Shown here one piece after another: positions 35,028 to 43,397 of a stretch of DNA of 64,000 bases (within the stretch, counting starts at the first letter, position 1; every line of letters starts with the position of its first letter). The notes under the pieces are model-generated. The model ran no database searches and had not been told where the DNA came from. It saw nothing but the letters and a program-made list of their open reading frames with translations. Made by a program: the position numbers and the translations under genes. Source of the stretch: Candidatus Rhodoblastus alkanivorans (GTDB taxonomy: Bacteria > Pseudomonadota > Alphaproteobacteria > Rhizobiales > Beijerinckiaceae); assembly GCF_022760755.1 (NCBI RefSeq), contig NZ_JAIVFP010000001.1, forward strand, positions 2,398,001 to 2,462,000, written 5' to 3'.

Positions 35028-36584
35028 TCACGCCTTTTTCGCGATGGCGGCGCGGATGATCTCCAGCGCGCGGTCTCGCAGATCGGGGGCGGAAGCGTCG
35101 AGCCGGATCCAGTCAAGCCTGCCGGGATCGCGGTTGAGCTGGTTTTCGAGCACGTCGAGATTGGCGTCGGAGACGCCGTGCGGGCGATCGCGCACGCGCT
35201 GGCGCAGAACGTCGGGCGGCGCTTCGAGCCACAGGCCGACGAAGGGCGCGCCGCAGTCGCGCGCCAGTTTGGCCGCGGCGTTGCGCTCTTCCTCGGTCGA
35301 ATAGACCGCGTCGAGGACGACAGAGTGACCCTGGGCATAAGCGTCCATGGCGCGCGACAGCAGGCGCAGATAGACCGCCGCGGTAATGGTGAATTCATAG
35401 GCCGACGGGGGCAGGCGGTCGTTCGGCGCGATTCGGTGCATTGCCTTGCGGGTGCGGTCGGAATTGAGCATGCGGGCGCCGGGCGGCGCGCCGATGTCGC
35501 CGGCGATCGCCACCGACAGCGTCGATTTTCCCGAGCCGCTTAAGCCGCCGATGGCGACAATGGCGTTGGGGCGCGGCGCGAGCAATTCTTCGGCAAGCGC
35601 AAAATAGGCGCGGGCCTCGCGCTCCATCGCGGCGTCGGCTTCCCTGTCGCCGGAATGGGCCTGCGACGCGGCGATATGGGCGCGGATCGCGGCGCGCAGG
35701 GCCATGAAGAAGGGCAGGGCCGAATAGCCGTCGCGCACCTTGGCCGGCATGTCCGGCACGGTGCGCGACAAAGCGCTGACATAACGGTTGAACAGCAGAT
35801 TGGCGAGGTCGTGGCGCCCGCGCAGCCACAGGTCCATCAGGGTGAAGGCGACGTCATAGAGGACGTCGATCTGCGCCAGCCGGGGGTCGAATTCGATGCA
35901 GTCGAACATGGTCGGCCGCCCCTCGAACCAACAGATGTTGCGCAAGTAGAGATCGCCATGGCACAGCCGGACGAATCCGACGAGGGCGCGGGCGTCGATG
36001 AGGTCCGTAAGTTCCTTCAATTCGGCGCGAAAGGCGGCGTTGAGCCTGTCGAGCTCATCCTGCGCGAAAAGGCCGCAATGGGCGAAGGAATCCTCGTTCA
36101 GATCGAGGAGATGGGCAAAGACGCCCGAGCCGCTCTCTTCATTGAAGCGCTGGGCGCGGGCGTGGAAATCGGCAATGGTCGTGGCGAGCGCCTCGATATG
36201 GGCGGGGGTTAGCCGGCCCTCGCGGACCATGACGTCGAACAGGCCCGATTCTTCGAACCGGCGCATGACGACGATGCAATCGACCAGAGGCCCCTTTCCA
36301 TCGAAGGCAAGGCCCTGCGGCTCGCTGGTGATCCGCCGCAAGCCCAGATAAAGCTCCGGCGCGGCGCGCGAATTCAGCGACAGTTCGGCGCGGCAGGCTT
36401 TTTCCCGCAAGCGGGGCTTGGAAAAGTCGAGATAGGGAAAAACGATCGCGCGCTTCAGCTTGAAGACGAGGCCGCCGGACAGGAACAGCAGCGAGACATG
36501 GGTCTGCTTGGTCTCGACCGGCGCGCCGGTTTCGCGCGCCAGCGCCGCCGAGACGAAAGCGATGACTTTCGATTGGTCCATCAT
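35028..36584 (-). CDS. aminoglycoside-phosphotransferase-like / AAA kinase fusion protein
   Basis: 518 residues. The N-terminal part is a phosphotransferase-like domain with Brenner motif HGDLYLRNI and metal motif FDCIEFD. The C-terminal part (from about 345) is a P-loop kinase with GGLSGSGKST. This pair, COG2187 plus COG0645, is widespread in proteobacteria as a two-domain protein of unknown substrate. The first ATG (36584) overlaps the SGNH gene by 4 bases. A second ATG follows directly, so the start is uncertain by one codon. Confidence 0.85.
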   Translation of the reverse strand: MMDQSKVIAFVSAALARETGAPVETKQTHVSLLFLSGGLVFKLKRAIVFPYLDFSKPRLREKACRAELSLNSRAAPELYLGLRRITSEPQGLAFDGKGPLVDCIVVMRRFEESGLFDVMVREGRLTPAHIEALATTIADFHARAQRFNEESGSGVFAHLLDLNEDSFAHCGLFAQDELDRLNAAFRAELKELTDLIDARALVGFVRLCHGDLYLRNICWFEGRPTMFDCIEFDPRLAQIDVLYDVAFTLMDLWLRGRHDLANLLFNRYVSALSRTVPDMPAKVRDGYSALPFFMALRAAIRAHIAASQAHSGDREADAAMEREARAYFALAEELLAPRPNAIVAIGGLSGSGKSTLSVAIAGDIGAPPGARMLNSDRTRKAMHRIAPNDRLPPSAYEFTITAAVYLRLLSRAMDAYAQGHSVVLDAVYSTEEERNAAAKLARDCGAPFVGLWLEAPPDVLRQRVRDRPHGVSDANLDVLENQLNRDPGRLDWIRLDASAPDLRDRALEIIRAAIAKKA

Positions 36585-37426
36585 TTGGCGGGCGGGGGCG
36601 GGGTGGGACGGGTGTGGCGCAGGACCATATTGGCGACCAGGGCCTGCGCGACCTGTTCCGCCAGGCAGTCATAGCCGATTTCCGGGGAAAAAGGATTTTC
36701 GCCCTGTGCGACGCTCTTGCGGGTCTTCGCCAGGAATTGCATCGCCTCGTAGCGGCGCAGATAGAGCACGTTCTCGGACTGCGCCACGCGGCGCGTCGCG
36801 TCGCGGATGGCGCTGGCCTCGCTCTGGTCGTGCAGCCAGCGATTGGCCTCGAAGCCGACCAGGAGCACATCGACGCCATTGTCCTTGGCCCAGCGCACGC
36901 CCTCGCGCAGATGGTCCTCATATTCGGCGGGCGCGACGAACTGGAGCGCGTCATTGGCGCCGACCTGCCAGATCAGGAGGTCGGGCCGGTCGAGCGCGAC
37001 CTCGGTGCGCATCCGCTCGACGGCGGTGCCCGCGATCTCGCCGGAAACCGGACGCTCGTCGATGACGACGTCCACGCCCGCGAGCGCGTGCTCAAGCAGG
37101 GCTTCGAGCGCCGCCGGATAGGGCTTGCGCTGGCTCCTGCTCATGCCGATCGGCGAGCCGATGATCAGGATGTTGAGCTTCTGGCCCGTCTTCAGCGCCG
37201 CGGCGACATGGGGCAGGGGCGCCGGGGCCGCCAAAGATTCGGCCGGCGCGTCGCAGACCGAGGGGGGCCGCGTCATATCCTGCGCCCGCGCCGGCGCGGC
37301 GAAAGCGTGTGAGGCCGGGCCCGCGATCGCGCCGAGCATGAGGCCCAGAACCGCGCAGAGCGTCAGGCCGAAGCCAGGCGCTGGGCGCGCGCTACGGCAT
37401 GTCTTTTCCGCCATTCCGACAACCAT
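36581..37426 (-). CDS. SGNH/GDSL-type hydrolase-like exported protein
   Basis: About 281 residues. An N-terminal hydrophobic signal region (ends near the Ala-rich stretch before APARAQDM) indicates export. The block III motif VGANDAL is clear and block I reads IIGSPIGMSRSQ, where GDS is replaced by GSP. I do not see a clear block V DxxH. It is therefore a divergent SGNH protein and may be inactive or atypical. The start is uncertain (37426 or 37414); both overlap the opgC gene. It is followed with a 4-base overlap by the kinase fusion gene. Confidence 0.65.
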   Translation of the reverse strand: MVVGMAEKTCRSARPAPGFGLTLCAVLGLMLGAIAGPASHAFAAPARAQDMTRPPSVCDAPAESLAAPAPLPHVAAALKTGQKLNILIIGSPIGMSRSQRKPYPAALEALLEHALAGVDVVIDERPVSGEIAGTAVERMRTEVALDRPDLLIWQVGANDALQFVAPAEYEDHLREGVRWAKDNGVDVLLVGFEANRWLHDQSEASAIRDATRRVAQSENVLYLRRYEAMQFLAKTRKSVAQGENPFSPEIGYDCLAEQVAQALVANMVLRHTRPTPPPPAK

Positions 37427-38466
37427 GCGACCACGCCCATCACCGTCCATCCGACAAGTATCACGACGACGTCGATTTCGAAACGCCCGTTGAACCGATA
37501 ACGGACGATCTGGCCGGTAAGGCTCAGCAGCGACCCGGCGCAGAACACATGCAGGGAATTACGGCCGAGCAGCGCGAGATAGCCGACCAGCGGTCGCGCG
37601 AAGCGGTCGATATATTTGAAGGCGCCCATGAAGAAACAGGCCAGCGCCAGCGCGTGGAGGCAGAGGGCGGGCGAGAGATAGGTCTTGTCGAAGACGAAGA
37701 ACAGTTTCGGGTCGGGCAGCGCGGACGGATCGGGCGCGATGCCCGCGAGCGCGAGCCCCCCGCCGACCAAAGTCTGGATGCCGGCGAGCCAGAACAGGAT
37801 TTTCTTCACGCGCGGCGACCAGCTTTGATAGCCGCGCGGCCCGCTCAGCACGAAGCCGAGGATGAAGATGAACTGCCAGGCGAAGGGGCTGAAATACCAC
37901 GCGCCTTCGACCGGCCAGGTGGGAAGGTTGAGGCCGGTCGCGAGGGTATAGACGTAAAGTGCGAAAGAAAGCGGCAGCAGGAGGCGCGGCGCGTAGCGGT
38001 CGATGATCGCGATCGACGGCCCCATCGCCATGAGCACGACGTAAAGCGGCAGAATGTCGAAAAAGCCGAGTTGGTAGCGCAGCAGAGCAAGGCCGATATG
38101 GGCGTTGACCGGGTCTTCGAATATCGCCGCCGCATTGTTCCATTGCAGGATATAGGGCTGGTCGAGCGCCTTGGCGCCGCCGGCGAGAATGGCTATGGCG
38201 ATCGCCGTGATGACGAGCTGGGCGAAATAGATGGTGAGCGCCCGCCCCGCCAGCCGGTAGACGGCGGCGCTCATCGGCTCCTTGGCGAGCGAATTGCTGA
38301 CATAGCGCAGGGCCACCCCGGCCAGCAGAACGAACAGCTCCGCGGCGTCCGAAAGCGAATAATGGCGGAAGCTGTAGCGTTCGAGAAAAATGCCGGGGAT
38401 GTGGTTAATGAAAATCGTCGCCAGCGCGAAGCCGCGCCAGAAATCGACCGCATTCGGCGCCCTCAT
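37363..38466 (-). CDS. opgC: OpgC-type membrane acyltransferase
   Basis: 367 residues with about ten membrane segments. The N-terminus (VDFWRGFALATIFINHIPG) is characteristic of the OpgC family, which adds succinyl groups to osmoregulated periplasmic glucans. The start ATG at 38466 is just before the conserved sequence. No opgG/opgH glucan genes are near, so the acceptor is an assumption. It overlaps the SGNH gene, itself often paired with O-acyl transfer, so both may act on a periplasmic polymer. Confidence 0.8.
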   Translation of the reverse strand: MRAPNAVDFWRGFALATIFINHIPGIFLERYSFRHYSLSDAAELFVLLAGVALRYVSNSLAKEPMSAAVYRLAGRALTIYFAQLVITAIAIAILAGGAKALDQPYILQWNNAAAIFEDPVNAHIGLALLRYQLGFFDILPLYVVLMAMGPSIAIIDRYAPRLLLPLSFALYVYTLATGLNLPTWPVEGAWYFSPFAWQFIFILGFVLSGPRGYQSWSPRVKKILFWLAGIQTLVGGGLALAGIAPDPSALPDPKLFFVFDKTYLSPALCLHALALACFFMGAFKYIDRFARPLVGYLALLGRNSLHVFCAGSLLSLTGQIVRYRFNGRFEIDVVVILVGWTVMGVVAWLSEWRKRHAVARAQRLASA

Positions 38467-38594
38467 GGCGCGCTCTCCATGCCCGCGGGGCGGCGCGGGC
38501 AAGGCTTGTTCAGGGCGGCGGCGGCGCGAAAGGTCATGGCGGGCGATTCACGTCCGAAAACGGGCGACCGCTATAAACCCTTACGCGAAAATCC

Positions 38595-38936
38595 TCAAAT
38601 CGCGAAACTCGTCCCGCAGCCGCAGGAGGCGGTGGCGTTGGGATTTTCGATCTTGAAGGACTGGCCCATCAGATCGTCGACGAAATCGATTTTCGCGCCC
38701 TTCAGGAAATCGAGCGACACCGGGTCGACGGCGAGCCGCGCCTCGGCGTCGCCGAGAATCAGGTCGCCATCGTCGGGCGCGGGAACGATGTCGAAGGAAT
38801 ATTGAAAGCCGGAACAGCCGCCGCCATTGACCGAAATGCGCAAAAAGGCGCCGGGCGCCTCGCCGCGCAACACTTCGGCGACGCGCTTGAGGGCGCTGTC
38901 GGTGGCGACGACCGGTTCCGCCGTGAGTTCAGTCAT
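38595..38936 (-). CDS. erpA: iron-sulfur cluster insertion protein ErpA
   Basis: 113 residues. The three conserved cysteines of A-type carriers are in NGGGCSGF and SCGCGTSF. It carries iron-sulfur clusters to target enzymes in the cytosol. In many alphaproteobacteria erpA and dgt are neighbours in divergent orientation. Here dgt is 4.5 kb away, beyond a restriction-modification gene, which suggests that the latter was inserted between them. Confidence 0.93.
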   Translation of the reverse strand: MTELTAEPVVATDSALKRVAEVLRGEAPGAFLRISVNGGGCSGFQYSFDIVPAPDDGDLILGDAEARLAVDPVSLDFLKGAKIDFVDDLMGQSFKIENPNATASCGCGTSFAI

Positions 38937-39423
38937 TCATGCCTCCGAAAAAAGATGTCCTTGCATAGATAGTCCCCTCTGGCGCCTGGTCAATGCGGAA
39001 CATGGCCGCTGCGCGAAATGGACGAAAACCGCGCGCCGAAAACAGCGGGGTGGAAATCGATTGGACAGGAAAAAACGCTTCGGTTTCGCGAAATAATGTT
39101 CTTGTTTTGTTTCATGTGAAACACTCGTGGGCTCCGCCGCGCCGGCACGAGCCAGCCCAACAGGCCGGTGTCTTCGCTTAACATATTGTTCAGACGCTAA
39201 ATTTCATTGCGGCGCGGATGCGGGGTCGTGGGCGTCCGGCAGATTTCGCCACGCGCGAAAAACTTTTGGCGGCGGGCGACGCCGTTACAACCATGTGCTT
39301 GCATGGGGTGGAAATCGATCGTTTTGTTCACGAAAATCACCCGATTCCGCAAAAAAGCGCTCGTTTTTTCACAGATTTTCGTCCCATTTCGCAACCGAAG
39401 ATTGAATTTTCAGCGGGTGGCGA
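38937..39423. other. intergenic region with a parS-like site
   Basis: 487 bases between the start of erpA and the end of the restriction-modification gene. It is distinctly AT-richer than its surroundings. Apart from the parS-like site at 39108-39123 I see no gene, RNA or hairpin terminator in it. Confidence 0.5.
39108..39123. promoter_or_regulatory. parS-like ParB binding site
   Basis: TGTTTCATGTGAAACA differs by one base from the near-universal parS consensus TGTTTCACGTGAAACA (the central CG is TG here). The site lies in non-coding DNA. Chromosomal parS sites cluster near the replication origin, so this window may be origin-proximal. Confidence 0.6.
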
Positions 39424-42400
39424 TCAGCGGTCGGCGCGCTTCATCGCCTCGACGATTTCGACCGTTTCAACCGACACCCGCGTCACGCGGGCGATCAGGT
39501 CGATGACCTTCTCCTTGTAATCGGCGAAGCGATAGGTGTTGAATTTCTCGCGAATGGTCGGGTCCTTCGGCGTCTTTTCCTTGTGCTGGTCCAGAATCCA
39601 GTCGAGGCCGGAGCGGTTGCCGAGGCGGTAGTCGAAAGCTTTGGGCGGAATGCCGGACAATGTGGTTTCGGTGTCGAGGCGGATGGTTCCGCTCACCGGG
39701 TCGGATTTCAGGATCGGCTTTGGCGCGACGCCGGCCGCGCGGGCCTTTTCGTCCGGCGTGTCGGTCCGCACGATCGGCCAGGCCTCGACGCTCTCATAGC
39801 CGATATGCAGCGCCATCAGCCTTTCGCCCCAATCCGCCCAGGCCCAGAAATCGGGATAGAACGGCAGGCGCGGAAAATCGCGTTTCAGGTTGAGCGCGTA
39901 TTTCTCGCGGTAAACTGGATCGTGCAGCACGCCATAGACGTAATGGAAGATCGCATCCTTGGTGATCGGGCGCGTTCGCCGAGTCCTGCCGCTTTCCTTC
40001 TCCCCTCGCGAGAGAAGGTTGCCCGAAGTACCGGATGAGGGGGTCCGCCCCGCCAGATCATGCCAGAGCGTCTCCTCAACCACCTCTCTTTGCGCCAGAA
40101 TCTCCGCGTTCCAGAACCTTCGGACGCGAAAGCCCTGTCCGGCGAACCAGGCGTCGCGCTCGGCGTCGGCGGTGGATTCGGCATGCTGCGACCCGTCCGC
40201 CTCGACAATCAGCCTGGCCTCGAAACAGACGAAATCGGCGATATAGGGACCGATCGGCGCTTGCCGCCGGAACTTGAAGCCGGAAAAGCGCCGCCCGCGC
40301 AGAATATGCCAGAGCGTCTTTTCCGCCTCGGTCGGCTCTTTTCGCATTTTTCGCGCGAAATTCAGCATCTGCGCGCGCTTGGCGACTCCCTTCTCCCCTT
40401 GCGGGAGAAGGTGGCGCGAAGCGCCGGATGAGGGGGTGGCCGCAGCCGCCCCGGATGAGGGGGAACCCCGCTCGCCAGAAAATCCCTCATCCGTCTCGCT
40501 GCTACGCAGCGAGACACCTTCTCCCGCAAGGGGAGAAGGGGAGGTTGCGGCCTTTCCGTAATGCGCGCGGAACTGTTTCAGGCCCCAGTCGGTGATGTTG
40601 TCGATGGCTGTATTGGAATCTGAAAAAGAAAAGCGAGCGAGTACCTGCGCCGCGCTCGGCATAAAGAAGTCTTTATTCGGGATATTTCCTATTGCAAATA
40701 CAGAAAAATTCGCGCGCTCCTCGGCTACGTAACATATCCCGACATTTTTGCCTGCGCCAGGGCCAAAAAGCAGTGGTATCTGATATAGCATCTCATTTAA
40801 GTTACGACTAAAGTAAATATTTTTACGAATAAATGGACGATAGTCGCTTACAAATATTTTATTTACGTCAAATACGTATCTAATGCCGTTTAGCAAATCT
40901 CTCTTTACGGCGCGTGTCCACTTTATCGCTGAGTTAAGTTTGCTTAGATCTGTTGCGCTGGCGGACAGACGACGAATTATATCGCAATTAGCATTGTACG
41001 TATCTATTAGAAATGAAACCTTGTCTGCCAAATGGGCTTCGTTGTCATCGTATACCCACTCGTCGCGATTTGTGACAACACCCAACGAAAAAAGTCTGAA
41101 TAAAGCACGTTCCTTGGCCTTTGACGTCGCGGCTTTCGTCTCTTTCGTCGCAACGGGGATCAGGTCAGCCCAATCATTTTCAGTCTGCCCAAGCCAGTTT
41201 TGTTTGGCATCTGGTTTTACAAATATAAACCTTCTCTCTGGAAGGCGCTCACGAAGAAACACGCGTTTATCATCGCTTTTTAAATAATCGTCTACGGCTT
41301 GATAACGTATTGTACAACCGGAAGCTTTTCGCTTCTTGACAAAAAAACTAATGGCGATGCCGACGCGGATTTGATCCTCGAAGACGTTTCCTCCTTCGCG
41401 CCGACGTCGTTCGCCACTGGTTCGGGCGTTGCCCTTCAAATCGACAAGCCAAATTTCGTGGAACTCTTCGGCAACGATTTTGCGAAATCCATCGTAAGTT
41501 CGGGCGTCGATAAAGCTACTATTGCTCACGAAGGCCAGTACGCCGTCGTCGTGCAGACGGTCGGACGCCCAGCGGAAAAAGCGGGCGTACATGTCGTAGA
41601 GCTTGGTTTTCTGCGCGGTCGAGGCCTTGATGTAGGAGTTCTTGATCCGCTCGTCGATGTCGCGATAGGTGCGGTTCTTGTTGTTGTCGTTCTCGTTCTG
41701 CTGGTTGGCGTTATAGGGTGGGTTGCCGATGATGACCGAGATTTTGCGGCGGTTCTGCCGCTTGATACGCTCGATGTTCTCATCCGACAGCGCGCCGAAC
41801 AGGTCGCCGACATGCTGGCCGGTTTTCACGCCCAAGGCCGTGGTGTTGTCGAGCGTATCGACAAAACAGAGGTTGGGATATTCGGCGAACTGGCCGGTGA
41901 TCGCGGCATAAGTCGCCTCGATGTTCAGATTGGCGACATAATAGGGCAATATCGCCACCTCGTTGGCGTGCAACTCCTCCTTGTATTTATGGGTGAGCTT
42001 GTCCGGCTGGCCGCGAAAATGCTCCAGCAATTCGCAGATGAAGGTGCCCGTGCCGGTGGCCGGATCGAGGATTTCCACGTCGCGATCGATCAGGGTTTTC
42101 TTGAAATGTTTGGAGCACAGCCAGTCGGCCCCCTCGATCATGAATTTCACGATCTCGTTGGGCGTATAGACCACGCCGAGCCGGTCGGCCGCCTTGGGAT
42201 TATAGACCTTGTAGAAGCGCTCGTAGATGAGCTTGAGAAAGGTCTGCTTTTCGGAATGGTTTGAAATCTGCGCGGCGTTGGCGCGGATCGCGGCGTAATA
42301 GGTTTCCAGTTTTTTCAGCGTGTCGCGCTTGACCGCGCCGGTGAAAAACTTCGCCTCCAGCGCATAAAGCTCCTTGGCGATATTGTTTTCGCGGTGGAAA

Positions 42401-43083
42401 TCGCCCTCGTTGAAGACATGGGCGAAGATTTCCTCGGTCAGGATATGCTGGATCAGCATTTCCCGGACATCGGCCTCCGAGACCGAAGGATTGATGGTCT
42501 GGCGGGCGAGGTCGAGAAATTTTGCAGCCGCCTCGCGGAAGGGCGCATTGGTCGTATAGGCGTCGTCGATCTTTTCGCGCAGGGCTTCGAGCACGGCGGG
42601 CAGGTCGGTGGAAAATTGCGCCACCGCCTTGCGGAAATCGGCGATTTCCTGCCGCTCATAGCCGAAGAACAGCGAAACCAGATGGCCGAGTTGCGCAACA
42701 TCGCGCATGTCGCAGCGAAAAACCTCCTGACGGTTCTGGATCAGGACGGCGGTTTCGGAATTCTCGAAAATGATATTGTCCTGCGGATAGCCTTTCGCCA
42801 GTTTCTTGCGGATTTCGACGTCGAGATCGTCCGAAGAATCCTTGGCTTCCCAATAGCCGAGCGGCACGCGCAGATCGTGAAGGATGGTCCCGTCGGGCCG
42901 GATGCGATTCTTCTGCGGCGACAGGAATTCATATTGCGGGATGAAGATGAGATTGGCCCGCTTCGCCCAGCTTTTCAGCAGGTCCTTGAATGCCTCGGAA
43001 ATCACCCCTTCGGTCGCGGAGCCGGAAAATTTCTTGAGGCGGTCGATTTCGTTGAAATAATCCTGGATCAAAATCTGGTTCAT
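39424..43083 (-). CDS. single-chain restriction-modification enzyme (type IIG/ISP-like) with a DUF559 insert
   Basis: 1219 residues. The N-terminus (Asp64 in RPDGTI, Glu79/Lys81 in YWEAKD) looks like a PD-(D/E)XK nuclease. It is followed by a helical connector, an N6-adenine methyltransferase (SAM motif DPATGTGTF, catalytic NPPYNANQ) and an AT-rich middle that should recognise the target sequence. No helicase motifs are present, unlike true type ISP enzymes. Between QFRAHYGK and ITKDAIFHYVYGVL, which are adjacent in relatives, about 195 extra residues (39968-40551) form a DUF559 endonuclease-like domain with flanking palindromic-repeat-coded stretches. The frame stays open. The gene stands alone without a separate methylase. 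It protects against phage or plasmid DNA if active. Confidence 0.88.
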   Translation of the reverse strand: MNQILIQDYFNEIDRLKKFSGSATEGVISEAFKDLLKSWAKRANLIFIPQYEFLSPQKNRIRPDGTILHDLRVPLGYWEAKDSSDDLDVEIRKKLAKGYPQDNIIFENSETAVLIQNRQEVFRCDMRDVAQLGHLVSLFFGYERQEIADFRKAVAQFSTDLPAVLEALREKIDDAYTTNAPFREAAAKFLDLARQTINPSVSEADVREMLIQHILTEEIFAHVFNEGDFHRENNIAKELYALEAKFFTGAVKRDTLKKLETYYAAIRANAAQISNHSEKQTFLKLIYERFYKVYNPKAADRLGVVYTPNEIVKFMIEGADWLCSKHFKKTLIDRDVEILDPATGTGTFICELLEHFRGQPDKLTHKYKEELHANEVAILPYYVANLNIEATYAAITGQFAEYPNLCFVDTLDNTTALGVKTGQHVGDLFGALSDENIERIKRQNRRKISVIIGNPPYNANQQNENDNNKNRTYRDIDERIKNSYIKASTAQKTKLYDMYARFFRWASDRLHDDGVLAFVSNSSFIDARTYDGFRKIVAEEFHEIWLVDLKGNARTSGERRRREGGNVFEDQIRVGIAISFFVKKRKASGCTIRYQAVDDYLKSDDKRVFLRERLPERRFIFVKPDAKQNWLGQTENDWADLIPVATKETKAATSKAKERALFRLFSLGVVTNRDEWVYDDNEAHLADKVSFLIDTYNANCDIIRRLSASATDLSKLNSAIKWTRAVKRDLLNGIRYVFDVNKIFVSDYRPFIRKNIYFSRNLNEMLYQIPLLFGPGAGKNVGICYVAEERANFSVFAIGNIPNKDFFMPSAAQVLARFSFSDSNTAIDNITDWGLKQFRAHYGKAATSPSPLAGEGVSLRSSETDEGFSGERGSPSSGAAAATPSSGASRHLLPQGEKGVAKRAQMLNFARKMRKEPTEAEKTLWHILRGRRFSGFKFRRQAPIGPYIADFVCFEARLIVEADGSQHAESTADAERDAWFAGQGFRVRRFWNAEILAQREVVEETLWHDLAGRTPSSGTSGNLLSRGEKESGRTRRTRPITKDAIFHYVYGVLHDPVYREKYALNLKRDFPRLPFYPDFWAWADWGERLMALHIGYESVEAWPIVRTDTPDEKARAAGVAPKPILKSDPVSGTIRLDTETTLSGIPPKAFDYRLGNRSGLDWILDQHKEKTPKDPTIREKFNTYRFADYKEKVIDLIARVTRVSVETVEIVEAMKRADR
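39996..40042. repeat. REP-like palindromic repeat, copy 1
   Basis: A CTTCTCCCC...GAGAAGG stem followed by GGATGAGGGGG. This repeat type is common between genes of Hyphomicrobiales but here it is translated, at the 3' (C-terminal) side of the DUF559 insert. Confidence 0.75.
40389..40436. repeat. REP-like palindromic repeat, copy 2
   Basis: Same structure and orientation as copy 1: a stem of CTTCTCCCC / GGGAGAAG, a short GGCGCGAAGCGCC stem, then GGATGAGGGGG. It lies on the N-terminal side of the DUF559 insert. Confidence 0.78.
40483..40542. repeat. REP-like palindromic repeat, copy 3, inverted
   Basis: CCCTCATCC, a strong stem GTCTCGCTGC / GCAGCGAGAC, then the CTTCTCCCGC / GGGGAGAAGG stem. 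It is in opposite orientation to copy 2; together they form an inverted pair at one edge of the insert. Confidence 0.78.
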
Positions 43084-43397
43084 GAATCGCGCTCCGGCGT
43101 GCGAAATTTAGCCGGCGCCCGAACGAAAGCGCAAGGCGGCCTTGATCGGGCGCGGGCGGACGCCGCACGGTTCCGGATCGCACGGCGGCGAGTCGCGGGG
43201 GCGATGACGACGACACCGAAAAGTGTGGGATCGGCGCGCTTCGGAGAGGCGGTAAGGCGCGGCCGGGCGCCTTGTTCGCGGTTTCGCCGGAATGTCGTCT
43301 CGCCGATTTACAAGGGTTCGCCTCGACGGCGGCGCGCCCGTCGTGATATCGCCTCGGGAAAGCGGGCGCCCCGTCGCCGCTGCTCAAAAGGTTCGCC
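43084..43397. other. intergenic region between divergent genes
   Basis: 314 bases between the restriction-modification gene start and dgt. It should hold both promoters. I see no RNA gene, repeat or convincing small gene. Confidence 0.4.

Larger units (their letters stand above)
39968..40551 (-). other. in-frame DUF559 nuclease insert inside the restriction-modification gene
   Basis: The insert encodes NFARKMRKEPTEAEKTLWH-IL, FKFRRQAPIGPYIADFVC, LIVEADGSQH and RRFWNAEIL, the full set of landmarks of the DUF559/Vsr-like small endonuclease family. It is bounded by palindromic repeats on both sides that are translated as SPLAGEG, LLPQGEKG and LLSRGEKE. Limits are set by the rejoined flanking family sequence and are approximate. 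Confidence 0.75.
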
